A DNA stretch of 58,546 bases. Origin: Phycisphaerae bacterium. Lineage in GTDB: Bacteria > Planctomycetota > Phycisphaerae > Sedimentisphaerales > Anaerobacaceae. The translations under genes and the position numbers were made by a program. The stretch lies in NCBI GenBank assembly GCA_030601845.1, contig JAUWAY010000013.1, positions 1-58,546 on the forward strand. The letters are read 5' to 3'. Of the stretch, positions 7,916 to 17,328 are shown in pieces. How positions within the stretch are numbered: the first letter of the stretch is position 1; each line of letters begins with the position of its first letter. The notes below the pieces were generated by a model. That model did no database searches. It saw only the letters and a list, made by a program, of their open reading frames with translations, and was not told the origin of the DNA.

Positions 7916-9373
7916 GTGATACTGATTTGGGCAGCATACTTGTTGTTTATGAATGCAACACAAGCGGCCCAGCGCCAACCTGGAAAGCAGCGCGACTACC
8001 TGGCGATTGTGAAAGCATACGCCAACGCTATGATTAAGGATGGACGTGATACCTACGGGACAAAACATTCACCACTTTTCGCCTCTGCTTTGGATCGTCG
8101 CACCATGCGAATCGGCTCTTTCGACGACATTACGGGGGTGAGGAGCGGAGACCGTTCTCTCGGTGGCGCAAATCCCCAGGTAGATGCCGACCTATATGCA
8201 ATATTGTATCGACTCACGGAACTCAGCGGTGAGAAGAGATACGCAAACGAAGCAGACCAGGCGCTAAAGTTCTTTTTCTCTCATTGCCAAAGTCCACTTA
8301 CGGGACTGATGACCTGGGGAGAACACCTCTATTGGGACTTTGAGCGAGAAGAGATGGGAGGACTTGACTCAAAACACGAGATTCGTCGCGAGTGGCCATT
8401 TTGGAATGAGTGCTACAGACTTACGCCCCAAGCGTGCTGGAAATTCGCAATAGGTCAATGGGACCACCAAGTAGCGAATAAGAAGACGGGTGACTTCTCC
8501 AGGCACGCAAAATGGTCTAGCCACGGCCCACAAACGGGTGCGGACTTCCCGCGGTACGCCGGGCAAATGATAGCAAACTGGACTGATGCCTATGTTCGCA
8601 AAGAAAACAGAGCTATGGCACGCCGGCCAGAACTCGTGACAGCTATTACCCTCATCGTCGCGCGGATGGAAGACAATATGAAAAAAGCACCAACCGGATA
8701 TCTCCTGGCTGGCACAGACGAAAGCCATCGTCAAATCAGCTGGCCCAAGAGTAATCTGGAATTGGCAAGGTGTCTTTGGAATTCGGCGCCGCACATGGAA
8801 GGTGAACTGGCTCAACGGATGAAGAAGCTGGCACTGAGGCAAGACTTTGATTTCCACCGCATGCCCCATACGATCAACGCCGGCGGCGGGTTTGTTGCGA
8901 CGGTTGATTCGACCACCGGGAAACCGAGAACGCGTTCTATGAACATACCATATACGACGACCTGGACCTCAAACTACGGGCAAAGGACACACGCCCGCAC
9001 GGCCAATCGCTGCTTTGACCGCTTCGAACAGATTGAGAAAAACCATCCAGCGCTCGCGGGAAAATACCAACAACTCATCCTGTCTGCGGCAAACCTGTAT
9101 CTCACTGCGACACCGGACACCAATGGTCTCGTGAAACCTAAAGCGATCGCATCCGTGATCACATTGATGCTCAACAGCCATAGCATCACCGGGAAAAAAG
9201 AATATCTTGAGCGCGCCAACTATTTTGGGCAACTGGGCATTAAGCTGTTTCTTGATGATGGTCTATCACTGCCAAAGGCGACGAACCAACATGGTCACTA
9301 TGAAAGCATTACAGGTGGACCCCATTTCATGCATGTACTGCTCAAGCTTTATGAGGCATTGGACAATACGTGA
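7916..9373 (+). CDS. Secreted alpha/alpha-toroid protein, polysaccharide-lyase-like
   Basis: 485 aa from a GTG at 7916, the only standard start before an in-frame TAA at 7886. The N-terminus VILIWAAYLLFMNATQAAQ looks like the hydrophobic core of a signal peptide whose basic n-region is missing. The codons just upstream would supply lysines, and an AGAAGGAA site at 7878-7885 is placed for an ATA at 7892, so the true start may be unusual or mutated. The body is helical with aromatic and acidic clusters (MTWGEHLYWDFEREEMGG, EIRREWPFWNECYRL) and an INAGGGFVATVD segment, as in alpha/alpha-barrel lyases and epimerases. The family is not firmly identified. It sits before a glycosidase and a sulfatase, which favours a role in degrading a sulfated or uronic-acid polysaccharide. 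Confidence 0.6.
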   Translation: MILIWAAYLLFMNATQAAQRQPGKQRDYLAIVKAYANAMIKDGRDTYGTKHSPLFASALDRRTMRIGSFDDITGVRSGDRSLGGANPQVDADLYAILYRLTELSGEKRYANEADQALKFFFSHCQSPLTGLMTWGEHLYWDFEREEMGGLDSKHEIRREWPFWNECYRLTPQACWKFAIGQWDHQVANKKTGDFSRHAKWSSHGPQTGADFPRYAGQMIANWTDAYVRKENRAMARRPELVTAITLIVARMEDNMKKAPTGYLLAGTDESHRQISWPKSNLELARCLWNSAPHMEGELAQRMKKLALRQDFDFHRMPHTINAGGGFVATVDSTTGKPRTRSMNIPYTTTWTSNYGQRTHARTANRCFDRFEQIEKNHPALAGKYQQLILSAANLYLTATPDTNGLVKPKAIASVITLMLNSHSITGKKEYLERANYFGQLGIKLFLDDGLSLPKATNQHGHYESITGGPHFMHVLLKLYEALDNT

Positions 9374-9570
9374 CAAACAGACTCACGTTTGATAATATAT
9401 GGCTTGTGGATGGTTATAGACGAAGAAGCCAGAAACAAAGCCCCCAGGGCCAACCATGCGAGAGTTGCGAGACAAAGGGATGCCAAACACCAGGCCGCGT
9501 AGATGAAATAGCAGTTAGAATGACGTAGTTGATTAGTGCTAATGGGAAATCCCAGGGAAAGGTTAAACTC

Positions 9571-9645
9571 ATGAAAACGAAGCTAAACGATGGTTTTACG
9601 CTTATTGAATTACTTGTTGTCATCGCGGTGATAGCGGTTAAGACA
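9571..9645 (+). pseudogene. Truncated prepilin N-terminus fused in frame to the glycosidase gene
   Basis: ATG 9571 begins MKTKLNDGFTLIELLVV and runs through IAVIAV. This is a type IV prepilin cleavage and helix segment, but it ends abruptly and leads in frame into the glycosidase start at 9646. The pilin helix normally continues (LMAILMP...), so this is a stub left by recombination or insertion. The upstream AATGGGAAATCCCAGGG is similar to sequence near 7796. Confidence 0.7.
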
Positions 9646-12513
9646 ATGAAAAAGATACCATGTTCGTTTCTCTGGTTGTTATTCGTTTTGGGCATTCTCT
9701 TACCGGATCTTCTCGCGGCTTCGGTCGAATATGATGCACGGATCCCGCAGTTGGCGTTCGCGGCTCAGGAACTAAAAGATGCATTAAAAGAGGCGGGGCG
9801 GGAAAATCTGCAGGTTGCGTTGATCGTTAAGCCGGATGAGTCGTTGCCGGAAGCGTTTAAAATTCGGTGTGTTGGACCGACCCAGGTAGAGATTATCGGT
9901 TCGGATGCAACGGGCGCGATGTATGGCGGCCTCGAAGTGGCCGACCTTTTGCGGCTAGGTCTTCCGATTGAAAATCAGGACAGAGCGCCGTTTGTGCCGA
10001 AGCGCGGGATTAAATTTAATATTCCGTTGGATGCGCGCATCCCCTCCTACGACGATACGGGAGATTCGGCACAGAAGAATATTGAAACGGTTTGGGATTT
10101 TGAATTCTGGAAGGCCTACCTCGATGACCTGGCGCGCTACCGCTACAATGTGCTGAGCCTATGGGCGACCCATCCGTTTCCTTCCATGATTAAGCTGGAG
10201 GAGTATCCCGAGGTGGCGCTGGACGATGTCTATCGCATCGGCGTCGATATTTATCCGCACTATAAAAATAAGTGGCAGGATTTGGATTTGGACAAGCCGG
10301 GCACGCTGAAGCTGGTCAAAAAGATCTCCATCGAAGAGAAAATCGCGCATTGGCAGCGGGTGTTCCAATACGCGGAGGATCGCGGTATTGAAATTTATCT
10401 GTTTCACTGGAACGTCTTCACTTATGGCGCGGCCGGAAAACACGGTATTACACAGGAGCAGGATAACCCCGTCACTATCGACTATACGCGAAAGTGTGTG
10501 CGCCAAGCGTTGCTGACCTACCCGCAGATTGCGGGGATTGGCGTCACGGCGGGGGAAAACGCGGATTGGTATACTGAAGGTGAACATTCGATCGAAAACT
10601 TTATCTTCAACACCTTCGGGCGAGGAATTATGGATGTGAAGGAGCAGCAGCCTGACCGCAAGATTCGTTTTATTTTCCGTAGACACGTGACCGAACATCA
10701 TGATGTTACAGATGCATTTAAAAATTATACGGGTGGCACATTGGATACCAGTATAAAGTATGCGGTCGCTCATATCTATTCGTCGAGGAGACCGCAGGAG
10801 TGGGAAAAACGCATCGTGGAAGAAGGCTGGCTGGATAATTTCAAGGTCTGGCTCAACCTGCGTAATGATGATATTTTCATGCATCGTTGGGGCAGTCCAG
10901 ATTATGTGCGCGAGTTTATTAAATGGATGCCGCACGACCATTCGCCCGGCTTTTATATGGGCTCGGACGGCTATGTCTGGGGGCGCGAGTTCATTGCCAG
11001 GAATCCGGAGATGGCCGGAAGGTTGGAGATTGATAAGCATTGGTATCGATTCCGGCTTTGGGGACAGCTGGCTTATAATAATGAACTCGGTCGAGACTAT
11101 TGGGAAGCGGTTCTAAAACACCGGTTTCCTGGTGTAGATGCCAAGCTGCTTTACGATGTCTGGGAGTCAACTTCCGAGATTATCCCTCAGCTTAATAGAT
11201 CCGTCTGGGCTGCCACCGATGGGGACTTCTCCGCAGAAGGGTGTATGCAGCGCTCAGGATTTCTGACCATGGATGATTACTATTTTGATCGTGAGCCCAT
11301 GGTATTGACCCGAATTGATAACGCACCGGATCCCCAATGTATCTCTGTAACAGAGTGGGCGAAGGCTTTCCTTGCGGGGAAGAAACTGAATGGCATCACG
11401 CCACTGCAGGTGGCGGATAACCTGGATGAATATGCGGAGACTGCCCAAGCCGCGCTTCCTGTTTTGCGGAAAAATGTGGGCGATAATCTGGAGCTCAAGG
11501 AAACACTGAACGATATTGAAAGCATGGCCTATCTAGGCCGTTATTATGCTGATAAAATGCGCGGCGCAGCCAAACTGGCGGTATTTCGCGAGGGTGATCG
11601 CCAGGACAAGCAGTATATTGATCAAGCCGTGGCCCATTTAAAGGATGCGGTGGATGAGTGGAAGGCCTATGCCGCGATTCTTTCATCCCAATACAAAACA
11701 TCATTGCTGGCTCGGACCCACTACTTGGATTGGAACAGTACTCTGAAGGAAGTGGAAAAAGAAGTCGTCACCGTACAGCACGAAGGGAACTTTCCGAAGG
11801 TTCGTTTTGCAAACCTGGAGGATGGGGCGCATTTGCCGGCCGGAACCGACCTCCGGGTGGAGGTCGAGGCAACCGATGGACATGGCATTCGGGAGCTGAA
11901 GCTGTATCTCAACGGCCTGATTCTTAAGGCAGAGGAAAAGGCCAGCGACCCCTATGTTTGGAGCGGTTCGAGCGATGAGCTTCTGAAAACAGTGAAGCCC
12001 GGAATGTATCATTTGGAGGTGCTGGCAGAGGACAAGACCGGTGTACGCAGTCAGCAAGAGATTCAGATTGCCGTGGGCGATGTTTCGGAAAACAGCGTGG
12101 CAGACTGGAGGAATGAGATTCATCAAGTGATTCTGAATGAAGGGGAGCGGTTGATGCCCGGGGATGTCCGCGAATTCCCGCGTCTGGAATGCTATTTCAC
12201 CCTGGATGATGAAGGAAGCCTAGCGCTCTTTCGTGGTACTCCTGGCAGAAGTGAAGGCCTGATTTGGAAGACCAGAGGGAAGGCCGATAGACCCACTCCG
12301 CAACCCATTCAGCCCCGTTTTTATACCGTTATAGAAAATGGGCAGTTGGTGGTCTATCGTGGAACGCCCGACAATCCGGAAGTGATACTTTGGGAATCCA
12401 GTAAGCCGTCCGGCCCAGGCCCTTATAAACTCGGAATCACTGCATCCAGAAGACTGGTCATTTATCGCGAGGTCGAAGGGGAGGAAAGAAAAACCGTTTG
12501 GAGGAGCAATTGA
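9646..12513 (+). CDS. Large secreted glycoside hydrolase, alpha-glucuronidase-like, with Ig-like and lectin-like C-terminal domains
   Basis: 955 aa from ATG 9646, chosen because MKKIPCSFLWLLFVLGILLP is a full signal peptide; the frame is open upstream through a prepilin stub. Residues ~20-110 form an N-terminal zincin-like/GH67N-type domain (FAAQELKDALKEAG, GAMYGGLEVADLL). A TIM-barrel-like catalytic region follows (RGIKFNIPLDARIPSYDD, FWKAYLDDLARYRYNVLSLW, GVTAGENADWY). Near residue 720 there is an Ig-like domain (VRFANLEDGAHLPAGTDLRV). The C-terminus has three short repeats ending LIWKT, ILWES and TVWRS with LALFRGTPG and LVVYRGTPD, reminiscent of bulb-type lectin repeats. Exact GH family uncertain. 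Codon choice looks somewhat different from neighbouring core genes, suggesting transfer. It lies with a sulfatase and a lyase-like gene. Confidence 0.7.
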   Translation: MKKIPCSFLWLLFVLGILLPDLLAASVEYDARIPQLAFAAQELKDALKEAGRENLQVALIVKPDESLPEAFKIRCVGPTQVEIIGSDATGAMYGGLEVADLLRLGLPIENQDRAPFVPKRGIKFNIPLDARIPSYDDTGDSAQKNIETVWDFEFWKAYLDDLARYRYNVLSLWATHPFPSMIKLEEYPEVALDDVYRIGVDIYPHYKNKWQDLDLDKPGTLKLVKKISIEEKIAHWQRVFQYAEDRGIEIYLFHWNVFTYGAAGKHGITQEQDNPVTIDYTRKCVRQALLTYPQIAGIGVTAGENADWYTEGEHSIENFIFNTFGRGIMDVKEQQPDRKIRFIFRRHVTEHHDVTDAFKNYTGGTLDTSIKYAVAHIYSSRRPQEWEKRIVEEGWLDNFKVWLNLRNDDIFMHRWGSPDYVREFIKWMPHDHSPGFYMGSDGYVWGREFIARNPEMAGRLEIDKHWYRFRLWGQLAYNNELGRDYWEAVLKHRFPGVDAKLLYDVWESTSEIIPQLNRSVWAATDGDFSAEGCMQRSGFLTMDDYYFDREPMVLTRIDNAPDPQCISVTEWAKAFLAGKKLNGITPLQVADNLDEYAETAQAALPVLRKNVGDNLELKETLNDIESMAYLGRYYADKMRGAAKLAVFREGDRQDKQYIDQAVAHLKDAVDEWKAYAAILSSQYKTSLLARTHYLDWNSTLKEVEKEVVTVQHEGNFPKVRFANLEDGAHLPAGTDLRVEVEATDGHGIRELKLYLNGLILKAEEKASDPYVWSGSSDELLKTVKPGMYHLEVLAEDKTGVRSQQEIQIAVGDVSENSVADWRNEIHQVILNEGERLMPGDVREFPRLECYFTLDDEGSLALFRGTPGRSEGLIWKTRGKADRPTPQPIQPRFYTVIENGQLVVYRGTPDNPEVILWESSKPSGPGPYKLGITASRRLVIYREVEGEERKTVWRSN

Positions 12514-12631
12514 TGCCCATCGGTAATGGTTATACCCAAACCAAAACGAAGCAAGAGTATCGTTCCGCTGTTCAAGGGCAATACTCCAAAGAATTGAACC
12601 AGAACATAAAAAATTATGAATAGGAGAAATT

Positions 12632-14266
12632 ATGAATAAGGAAGCTGCTATGAAAATAGACCGGAGAAACTTCTTAAAACAATGTGCTTTGGTAGCCGGA
12701 GCATCGGTGATTGGCTGCTCTGCTATAGCAACAGATAAATCGGTAAAAAACAGTTCGACAGATTTCAAGACAGACAAGCCGAACATCGTTTTGCTGTACA
12801 TTGACGACTGGGCTTGGAACGGGACACCGGTCGCCATGGACGACACGATGGACAACTCGCGCATGCCCATTCTCCAGATGCCCAATCTGGAAAAACTGGC
12901 GCGCGAGGGGATGAGGTTCCGCAATGCCTATGCATCGCCGCAGTGCGCACCTGCTCGTGTGTGCGTGCAGACGGGGCAGTCTAATCCACGCAGCGGTTTC
13001 ACGGTATATCTAGGGGCAAAAGAACCCTACTATGACACGCGCGAGGAATATCAGAAGTTTCCGCTTGTTCCTAACGTGTCCGATATGGAACTCGACGAAG
13101 ACGCGGTCACCATTGCCGAGGCTCTCAAGCCGCTGGGTTATGTCAGCGCCCACCTTGGCAAATGGCACATGAGGGGCGATCCTGGAAAGGAAGGCTACGT
13201 ATTACATGATGGCGATACCGATAATAATCCTGGCAATACGCTGAAGGCGGGCCTGAAGGAGGGCGAGCCAACGCCCAAGCGGCTACCCAAGGATATGACC
13301 GATCCCAAGTTGATGTTCAGCATTACCGAAAGGGCGATTGGCTTCATGGAAGAACAGGTGAAAAAGGGCAATCCTTTTTACGTTCAAATATCTCACTATG
13401 CCATGCATGAAGGTCGGGAATGCCTGGATGAAACTCGTGAAAAGTATGTGAATCACCCTCTTGTGCAGGCCTGGTATAAGAACAATAATAAAACTGCTGA
13501 AACAATCAACCGGGGGGATGATCCCGCAATTTGGTTAGGGATGGGTGAGGACCTGGATGGTCGGATCGGCGCGGTGCTCGACAAGATCAAGGAACTTGGG
13601 ATTGAGGATAACACCTATGTCATCATGGTAGCTGACAACGGCTACCGACACGAGGAAGTCGAACTCATGCCTGGCTACAAGCAGCCGTTACACGCAAGGA
13701 AGTGGTGGCTGTGGGAGGGAGGCATCCGGGTGCCCATGATTGTCAAGGGCCCGGGGATCAAGCCGGGCTCAGTTTTTACCGGCAATGTGGTCAACTATGA
13801 TTTCTTACCCACCTTCGTTGATTGGGCTGGTGGTGACCCGGAAAAATTGCAGAACATTGACGGTGTCAGTCTCGCGGATTACATGGCTGGAAAAGAGCCG
13901 GACAAGACCTTCCTGAATCGCAATCTTTATTTCCATTATCCTCATTATCGGAGAACTATGCCGCATTCGGCCATGATTTCTGGTCCGTTCAAGGTGATCC
14001 ATTTTTACGCAGAACCGGATATTCCGATATTGGTCGACCTTTCTAAAGATCCTGGAGAGGTGAGCAACATTGCAAAGCAGAATCCGGAAACACACAAGAA
14101 ACTATACGATGAGATGATGCGCTATTTTAAAGAGGTCGGGGCTCGATTTCCGAAGGTAAACCCGGATTATGATCCTGTGGTTTACAAGAGTCAAAAAGAT
14201 TACAAAGAGCGTACTATGTGGGGACCGTTTGAAGGACAGCGCACTCTGGATGACGATGAAATTTAA
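12632..14266 (+). CDS. Tat-exported sulfatase (formylglycine type, S1 family)
   Basis: 544 aa. ATG 12632 follows AGGAG at 12622-12626; an internal ATG at 12650 ([11 protein letters not shown]) is also possible. The N-terminus has a Tat-like DRRNFLK followed by a hydrophobic stretch ending in GCSA. The sulfatase core includes [13 protein letters not shown] (metal-binding aspartates), C105 in CAPAR (the C-x-P-x-R site converted to formylglycine), LGKWHM, and [12 protein letters not shown]. It hydrolyses sulfate esters, most likely on a polysaccharide given the glycosidase upstream. A formylglycine-generating or anaerobic maturase gene is not in this window. Confidence 0.93.
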   Translation: MNKEAAMKIDRRNFLKQCALVAGASVIGCSAIATDKSVKNSSTDFKTDKPNIVLLYIDDWAWNGTPVAMDDTMDNSRMPILQMPNLEKLAREGMRFRNAYASPQCAPARVCVQTGQSNPRSGFTVYLGAKEPYYDTREEYQKFPLVPNVSDMELDEDAVTIAEALKPLGYVSAHLGKWHMRGDPGKEGYVLHDGDTDNNPGNTLKAGLKEGEPTPKRLPKDMTDPKLMFSITERAIGFMEEQVKKGNPFYVQISHYAMHEGRECLDETREKYVNHPLVQAWYKNNNKTAETINRGDDPAIWLGMGEDLDGRIGAVLDKIKELGIEDNTYVIMVADNGYRHEEVELMPGYKQPLHARKWWLWEGGIRVPMIVKGPGIKPGSVFTGNVVNYDFLPTFVDWAGGDPEKLQNIDGVSLADYMAGKEPDKTFLNRNLYFHYPHYRRTMPHSAMISGPFKVIHFYAEPDIPILVDLSKDPGEVSNIAKQNPETHKKLYDEMMRYFKEVGARFPKVNPDYDPVVYKSQKDYKERTMWGPFEGQRTLDDDEI

Positions 14267-14268
14267 CT

Positions 14269-14360
14269 ATGAAAACTAAAAGGACTATAAAAACTGATTA
14301 TACCTATTATCTAGCAATTATTACTTCGTTTGTAATTATAACGAGCACTTTAACTTCTGC
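14269..14360 (+). pseudogene. Orphan gene start: signal peptide only
   Basis: Two bases after the sulfatase stop, an ATG opens MKTKRTIKTDYTYYLAII, followed by a hydrophobic signal-peptide core ending TSAEP. After about base 14360 the sequence no longer looks coding on this strand and instead matches a GEVED-type fragment on the minus strand. This appears to be the 5' end of an operon gene whose body was lost at a recombination junction. Confidence 0.65.
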
Positions 14361-14621
14361 CGAGCCAGTCGGCAAAAGACCGCCGGACGTACTGATACGG
14401 CAGCGGGCGAACGTCGTGCCCACCGCCGAACCGGCCGGCACCGTCACCCCGATAGTATGTGGTCCGTCGCCCAGAAAGGCGTTGTGGACCTGCTCACCGG
14501 CATCATCCCAATCCCCGTCGGCGTTAAAGTCTATCCAGATCTGAACCCAAGCGGGGCCTCCGCACACATTCAGGGAAATATTTTGCGGCAGCAGATGAAA
14601 CAGCAGTCCTGGGACGAGCAC
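14358..14621 (-). pseudogene. Fragment of a GEVED-domain surface protein
   Basis: The minus strand encodes WVQIWIDFNADGDWDDAGEQ, GDGPHTIGVTVPAGSAVGTT, FARCRISTSGG and LPTGSA. This is the planctomycete cell-surface pattern that normally ends in a GEVEDY motif. It is cut just before that motif at about 14358 and has no proper 5' end. It abuts the orphan signal peptide in the opposite orientation, so both are probably remnants of one rearrangement. Confidence 0.65.
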
Positions 14622-14731
14622 CAGTCATTTTTGGTTCCTACTTTATTGGCCAGATGCAGTGCGCGTGATTGCCGAGGGAGTGGAGGATTTATGGCAAACA
14701 AAAAATTTTACTATTTAGATTGGAACTATAA

Positions 14732-15865
14732 TTACCCTAACCGATAAAAATCAAAATCATCTCCTCCTTTCCAGTTAACATCTTGAGAAATACCGCCTTT
14801 CTCTCCTTTTACAACCTTTCTCATTCTAGAAACAACATATTCTACAATATGCTCACCCAACTCAATACCTATATATTGACGCTTCATTTTATGAGCTACA
14901 GCAGTTGATGTACCCGAACCTAAGAATGCATCCAAAACAATATCCCCTTCATTTGTTGCAATGTCAAAGATCCTCTTAATAAGTTGCTCCGGCTTCGGAG
15001 TATCAAATACTGGGTTGTCCGGGAAAAGACTTAATAAATGTTTTTTTGCCATTTTGGTTGTGCCAACATCGCTACCTAGCCACAAAGTCTCAGGTGTTAC
15101 ACCAATTATAGAGCTAGAAAGAAACTTCTTTATTCTTGGAACCCCACACCCATCTTTTCCAAACCATATGTTGTTATTTTTAATTTCCTTATTCATTCTG
15201 TTTTTATTATAAACCCAGCACCTACCGTTCGGTGGCAAATGTTTCTTCCCACTAGGAGCAACCACCTCATAAAATTGACTTTTTACTGCATGACCGGCTT
15301 GCACGTTCGCAGATACGGACTGCCATGTCCCTCTTGCATCACCATCCGGATTCTTGTATCGAGAAGATATCTCTGGTGTCGTCGGAAGCAAATTCCTCCC
15401 GCTTTTGAACTCCTTCGGGTTTTTAGCATATACTAATATATATTCATGATTGTTAGAAAATATTCTCCTATTTTCTCTTGTAGTCCTCTGCTGCCATACT
15501 ATGGTTGAAACGAAATTACGCCTTCCGAAAACCAAGTCAGCCGCTACTTTGAGATAATGCATTTCGCTATCATCAATTGAAATCCATAGACTGCCATCAT
15601 CCCGTAAAAAAAGCTTTAGCTTATGTAGCACCGCTGTCATTTCTTGAATCCAATCTTCATGCTTCTCTGCATCATGATAATGCGTATATCGCTCACCATT
15701 ATTATAAGGTGGATCGATATATATGCATTTTACCATAGCATGAAATTGGTCGCGTAACACGTCAAGCGCATCATTATTGTCACCATGTATAATCATATTC
15801 TTAGAAGACGATGCACTATATGAATGCTTTCTTATCTTTCTTAGTTTTTTTCTATTACTAGCCAT
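14732..15865 (-). CDS. DNA methyltransferase (N6-adenine or N4-cytosine, beta-class)
   Basis: 377 aa. The catalytic motif IV DPPY appears early (CIYIDPPYNNGERY), and the SAM-binding FLGSG motif late (VLDAFLGSGTSTAVAHKM). This is the beta-class motif order seen in type III Mod and many type II enzymes. It lies 12 bases downstream of a second methyltransferase of another class and an endonuclease, all on the minus strand, in sequence visibly more AT-rich than the flanks. It probably methylates one strand of an asymmetric site recognised by the PLD-type nuclease. Confidence 0.88.
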   Translation of the reverse strand: MASNRKKLRKIRKHSYSASSSKNMIIHGDNNDALDVLRDQFHAMVKCIYIDPPYNNGERYTHYHDAEKHEDWIQEMTAVLHKLKLFLRDDGSLWISIDDSEMHYLKVAADLVFGRRNFVSTIVWQQRTTRENRRIFSNNHEYILVYAKNPKEFKSGRNLLPTTPEISSRYKNPDGDARGTWQSVSANVQAGHAVKSQFYEVVAPSGKKHLPPNGRCWVYNKNRMNKEIKNNNIWFGKDGCGVPRIKKFLSSSIIGVTPETLWLGSDVGTTKMAKKHLLSLFPDNPVFDTPKPEQLIKRIFDIATNEGDIVLDAFLGSGTSTAVAHKMKRQYIGIELGEHIVEYVVSRMRKVVKGEKGGISQDVNWKGGDDFDFYRLG

Positions 15866-15877
15866 TATCTATTTAGA

Positions 15878-17302
15878 CTATTTTGGCTCACAAATCATTA
15901 ATACCTCAGCACTATACGAAATATCAAAGTTCTTATCAGAACGGTTTAATTTGCTGTGTGAAGAGTTGCCAATAGAAACAACACTGACCTTATTGTAATA
16001 TTTTTTAGCAATGTTTTCTAATTTATCGATTGTAATTAATCTGGGTCTAGCTTTCTTATCTTTATCGAATGGCGAATAAGACAATACAAGTGAAGACTCT
16101 AATCCCCGGACTTTTTGAAATAATCCTTCAAATGCAGAACTGGCCTTACTTTTTATACAAAAAGGAGACTGATGCCTATCCTGTCTATATATGCCTCTGC
16201 TAACATTCGTTTTTCCATTAACAGAAGTCGTAGAAATCTTAGGGTTATCCCGTAAACAAATCGTTTCAAGGACATGATAAAACCTACTGTAGTGATCTCG
16301 CGTATAAGGTGGATCCGCATAAACAACTTTAACATCATCATCAATTAAGTCTAATGCATTGAGATAATCCATCTTGTAAACCTTATGAATGTATTCTGTT
16401 CTAGGTTGTGTGACATAACATTTGAGCCACCGCTGAAAAGTCGAAAAGACATCAATACTTCGATCACGCTGCACTCTTTTCCCAATATATTTCTTAGGCG
16501 TTCCATCAGACTTTCTAGGTCTTATCGGCTGAGCAAATTGTTTGCCAACGGTGTTGACTATCTCGCTTGCGGTGCTTAATATCGCGGCAAGCAACGTATC
16601 TCTAATCTCTTTCGGAACTCTAGAAATCAATTCTAGTAATACATCTAATTGCAGAGCTTGCTCATACGAAAAATATAGACCGCCATAATAGCGCACAATT
16701 AACGCTTCCGGTCCCTCTAAAAGATTTAATTCCGCCAGATGGCTACTGACTTTCTTTAGAATTTTAAACAATTCTGGTGAACATTGCTTTCCAAAACCTC
16801 GTTCAAAACCTATGATTGAACCATTTTCAATTAACTCACATAAAGAAAAAAGGTCTCCTTCCAAAGCACGTCTAATGCACATGCTCTCATAATTTATCAA
16901 AGGGTCAATAGCCCAGCGAAGCTTCTTCGAATGCTCTGATTTTGCACATAGGTCAATAAAGTTATCAAATTGATACGGCTTACAAGGAGGATTTAACAAA
17001 GCTGAGCAGATAACTCTTGTGTATTCCTGAATGTCGACCGAAATAACGGGCCTTGTGTTTGATAAATACTTTGAAACAGTTCCAGAACCGGCGAAGAGAT
17101 CGCAGACATATCCACCAGTAGAATCAACTGCATCAATTGTGCTTCGTATAAAATCAACAAATCTCAACTTGCTACCAAGATAGTGTATTGGCCTAATCGC
17201 CTTTTGAAACTGTAACGCAGATTCAAAAGGCAAATTCAGCTGGATCGACATATTACTATCTATATCTGGTCCTATACTATCTAAAACATTTTGGTTCTTC
17301 AT
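15878..17302 (-). CDS. D12-class DNA adenine N6-methyltransferase
   Basis: 474 aa from ATG 17302 (MKNQNVLDSIG). An upstream non-ATG frame to 17395 would overlap the nuclease gene and is less likely. Motif X-like HYLGSKLRFVDFI, SAM-binding DLFAGSGTVSKYLS, and later catalytic ADPPYTRDHYSRFYHV appear in the order typical of the Dam/D12 class. A long central insertion separates the motifs, probably containing the target-recognition domain. With the beta-class enzyme downstream it gives two methyltransferases of different classes for one nuclease, as expected for a non-palindromic recognition site. Confidence 0.88.
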   Translation of the reverse strand: MKNQNVLDSIGPDIDSNMSIQLNLPFESALQFQKAIRPIHYLGSKLRFVDFIRSTIDAVDSTGGYVCDLFAGSGTVSKYLSNTRPVISVDIQEYTRVICSALLNPPCKPYQFDNFIDLCAKSEHSKKLRWAIDPLINYESMCIRRALEGDLFSLCELIENGSIIGFERGFGKQCSPELFKILKKVSSHLAELNLLEGPEALIVRYYGGLYFSYEQALQLDVLLELISRVPKEIRDTLLAAILSTASEIVNTVGKQFAQPIRPRKSDGTPKKYIGKRVQRDRSIDVFSTFQRWLKCYVTQPRTEYIHKVYKMDYLNALDLIDDDVKVVYADPPYTRDHYSRFYHVLETICLRDNPKISTTSVNGKTNVSRGIYRQDRHQSPFCIKSKASSAFEGLFQKVRGLESSLVLSYSPFDKDKKARPRLITIDKLENIAKKYYNKVSVVSIGNSSHSKLNRSDKNFDISYSAEVLMICEPK

Positions 17303-17328
17303 TTGATACTTTTCTTTTGTAGGATTGT

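Noticed and set aside
10159-11040. 293-codon antisense frame in the glycosidase gene
   Set aside because: Shadow of the real glycosidase; no domain features.
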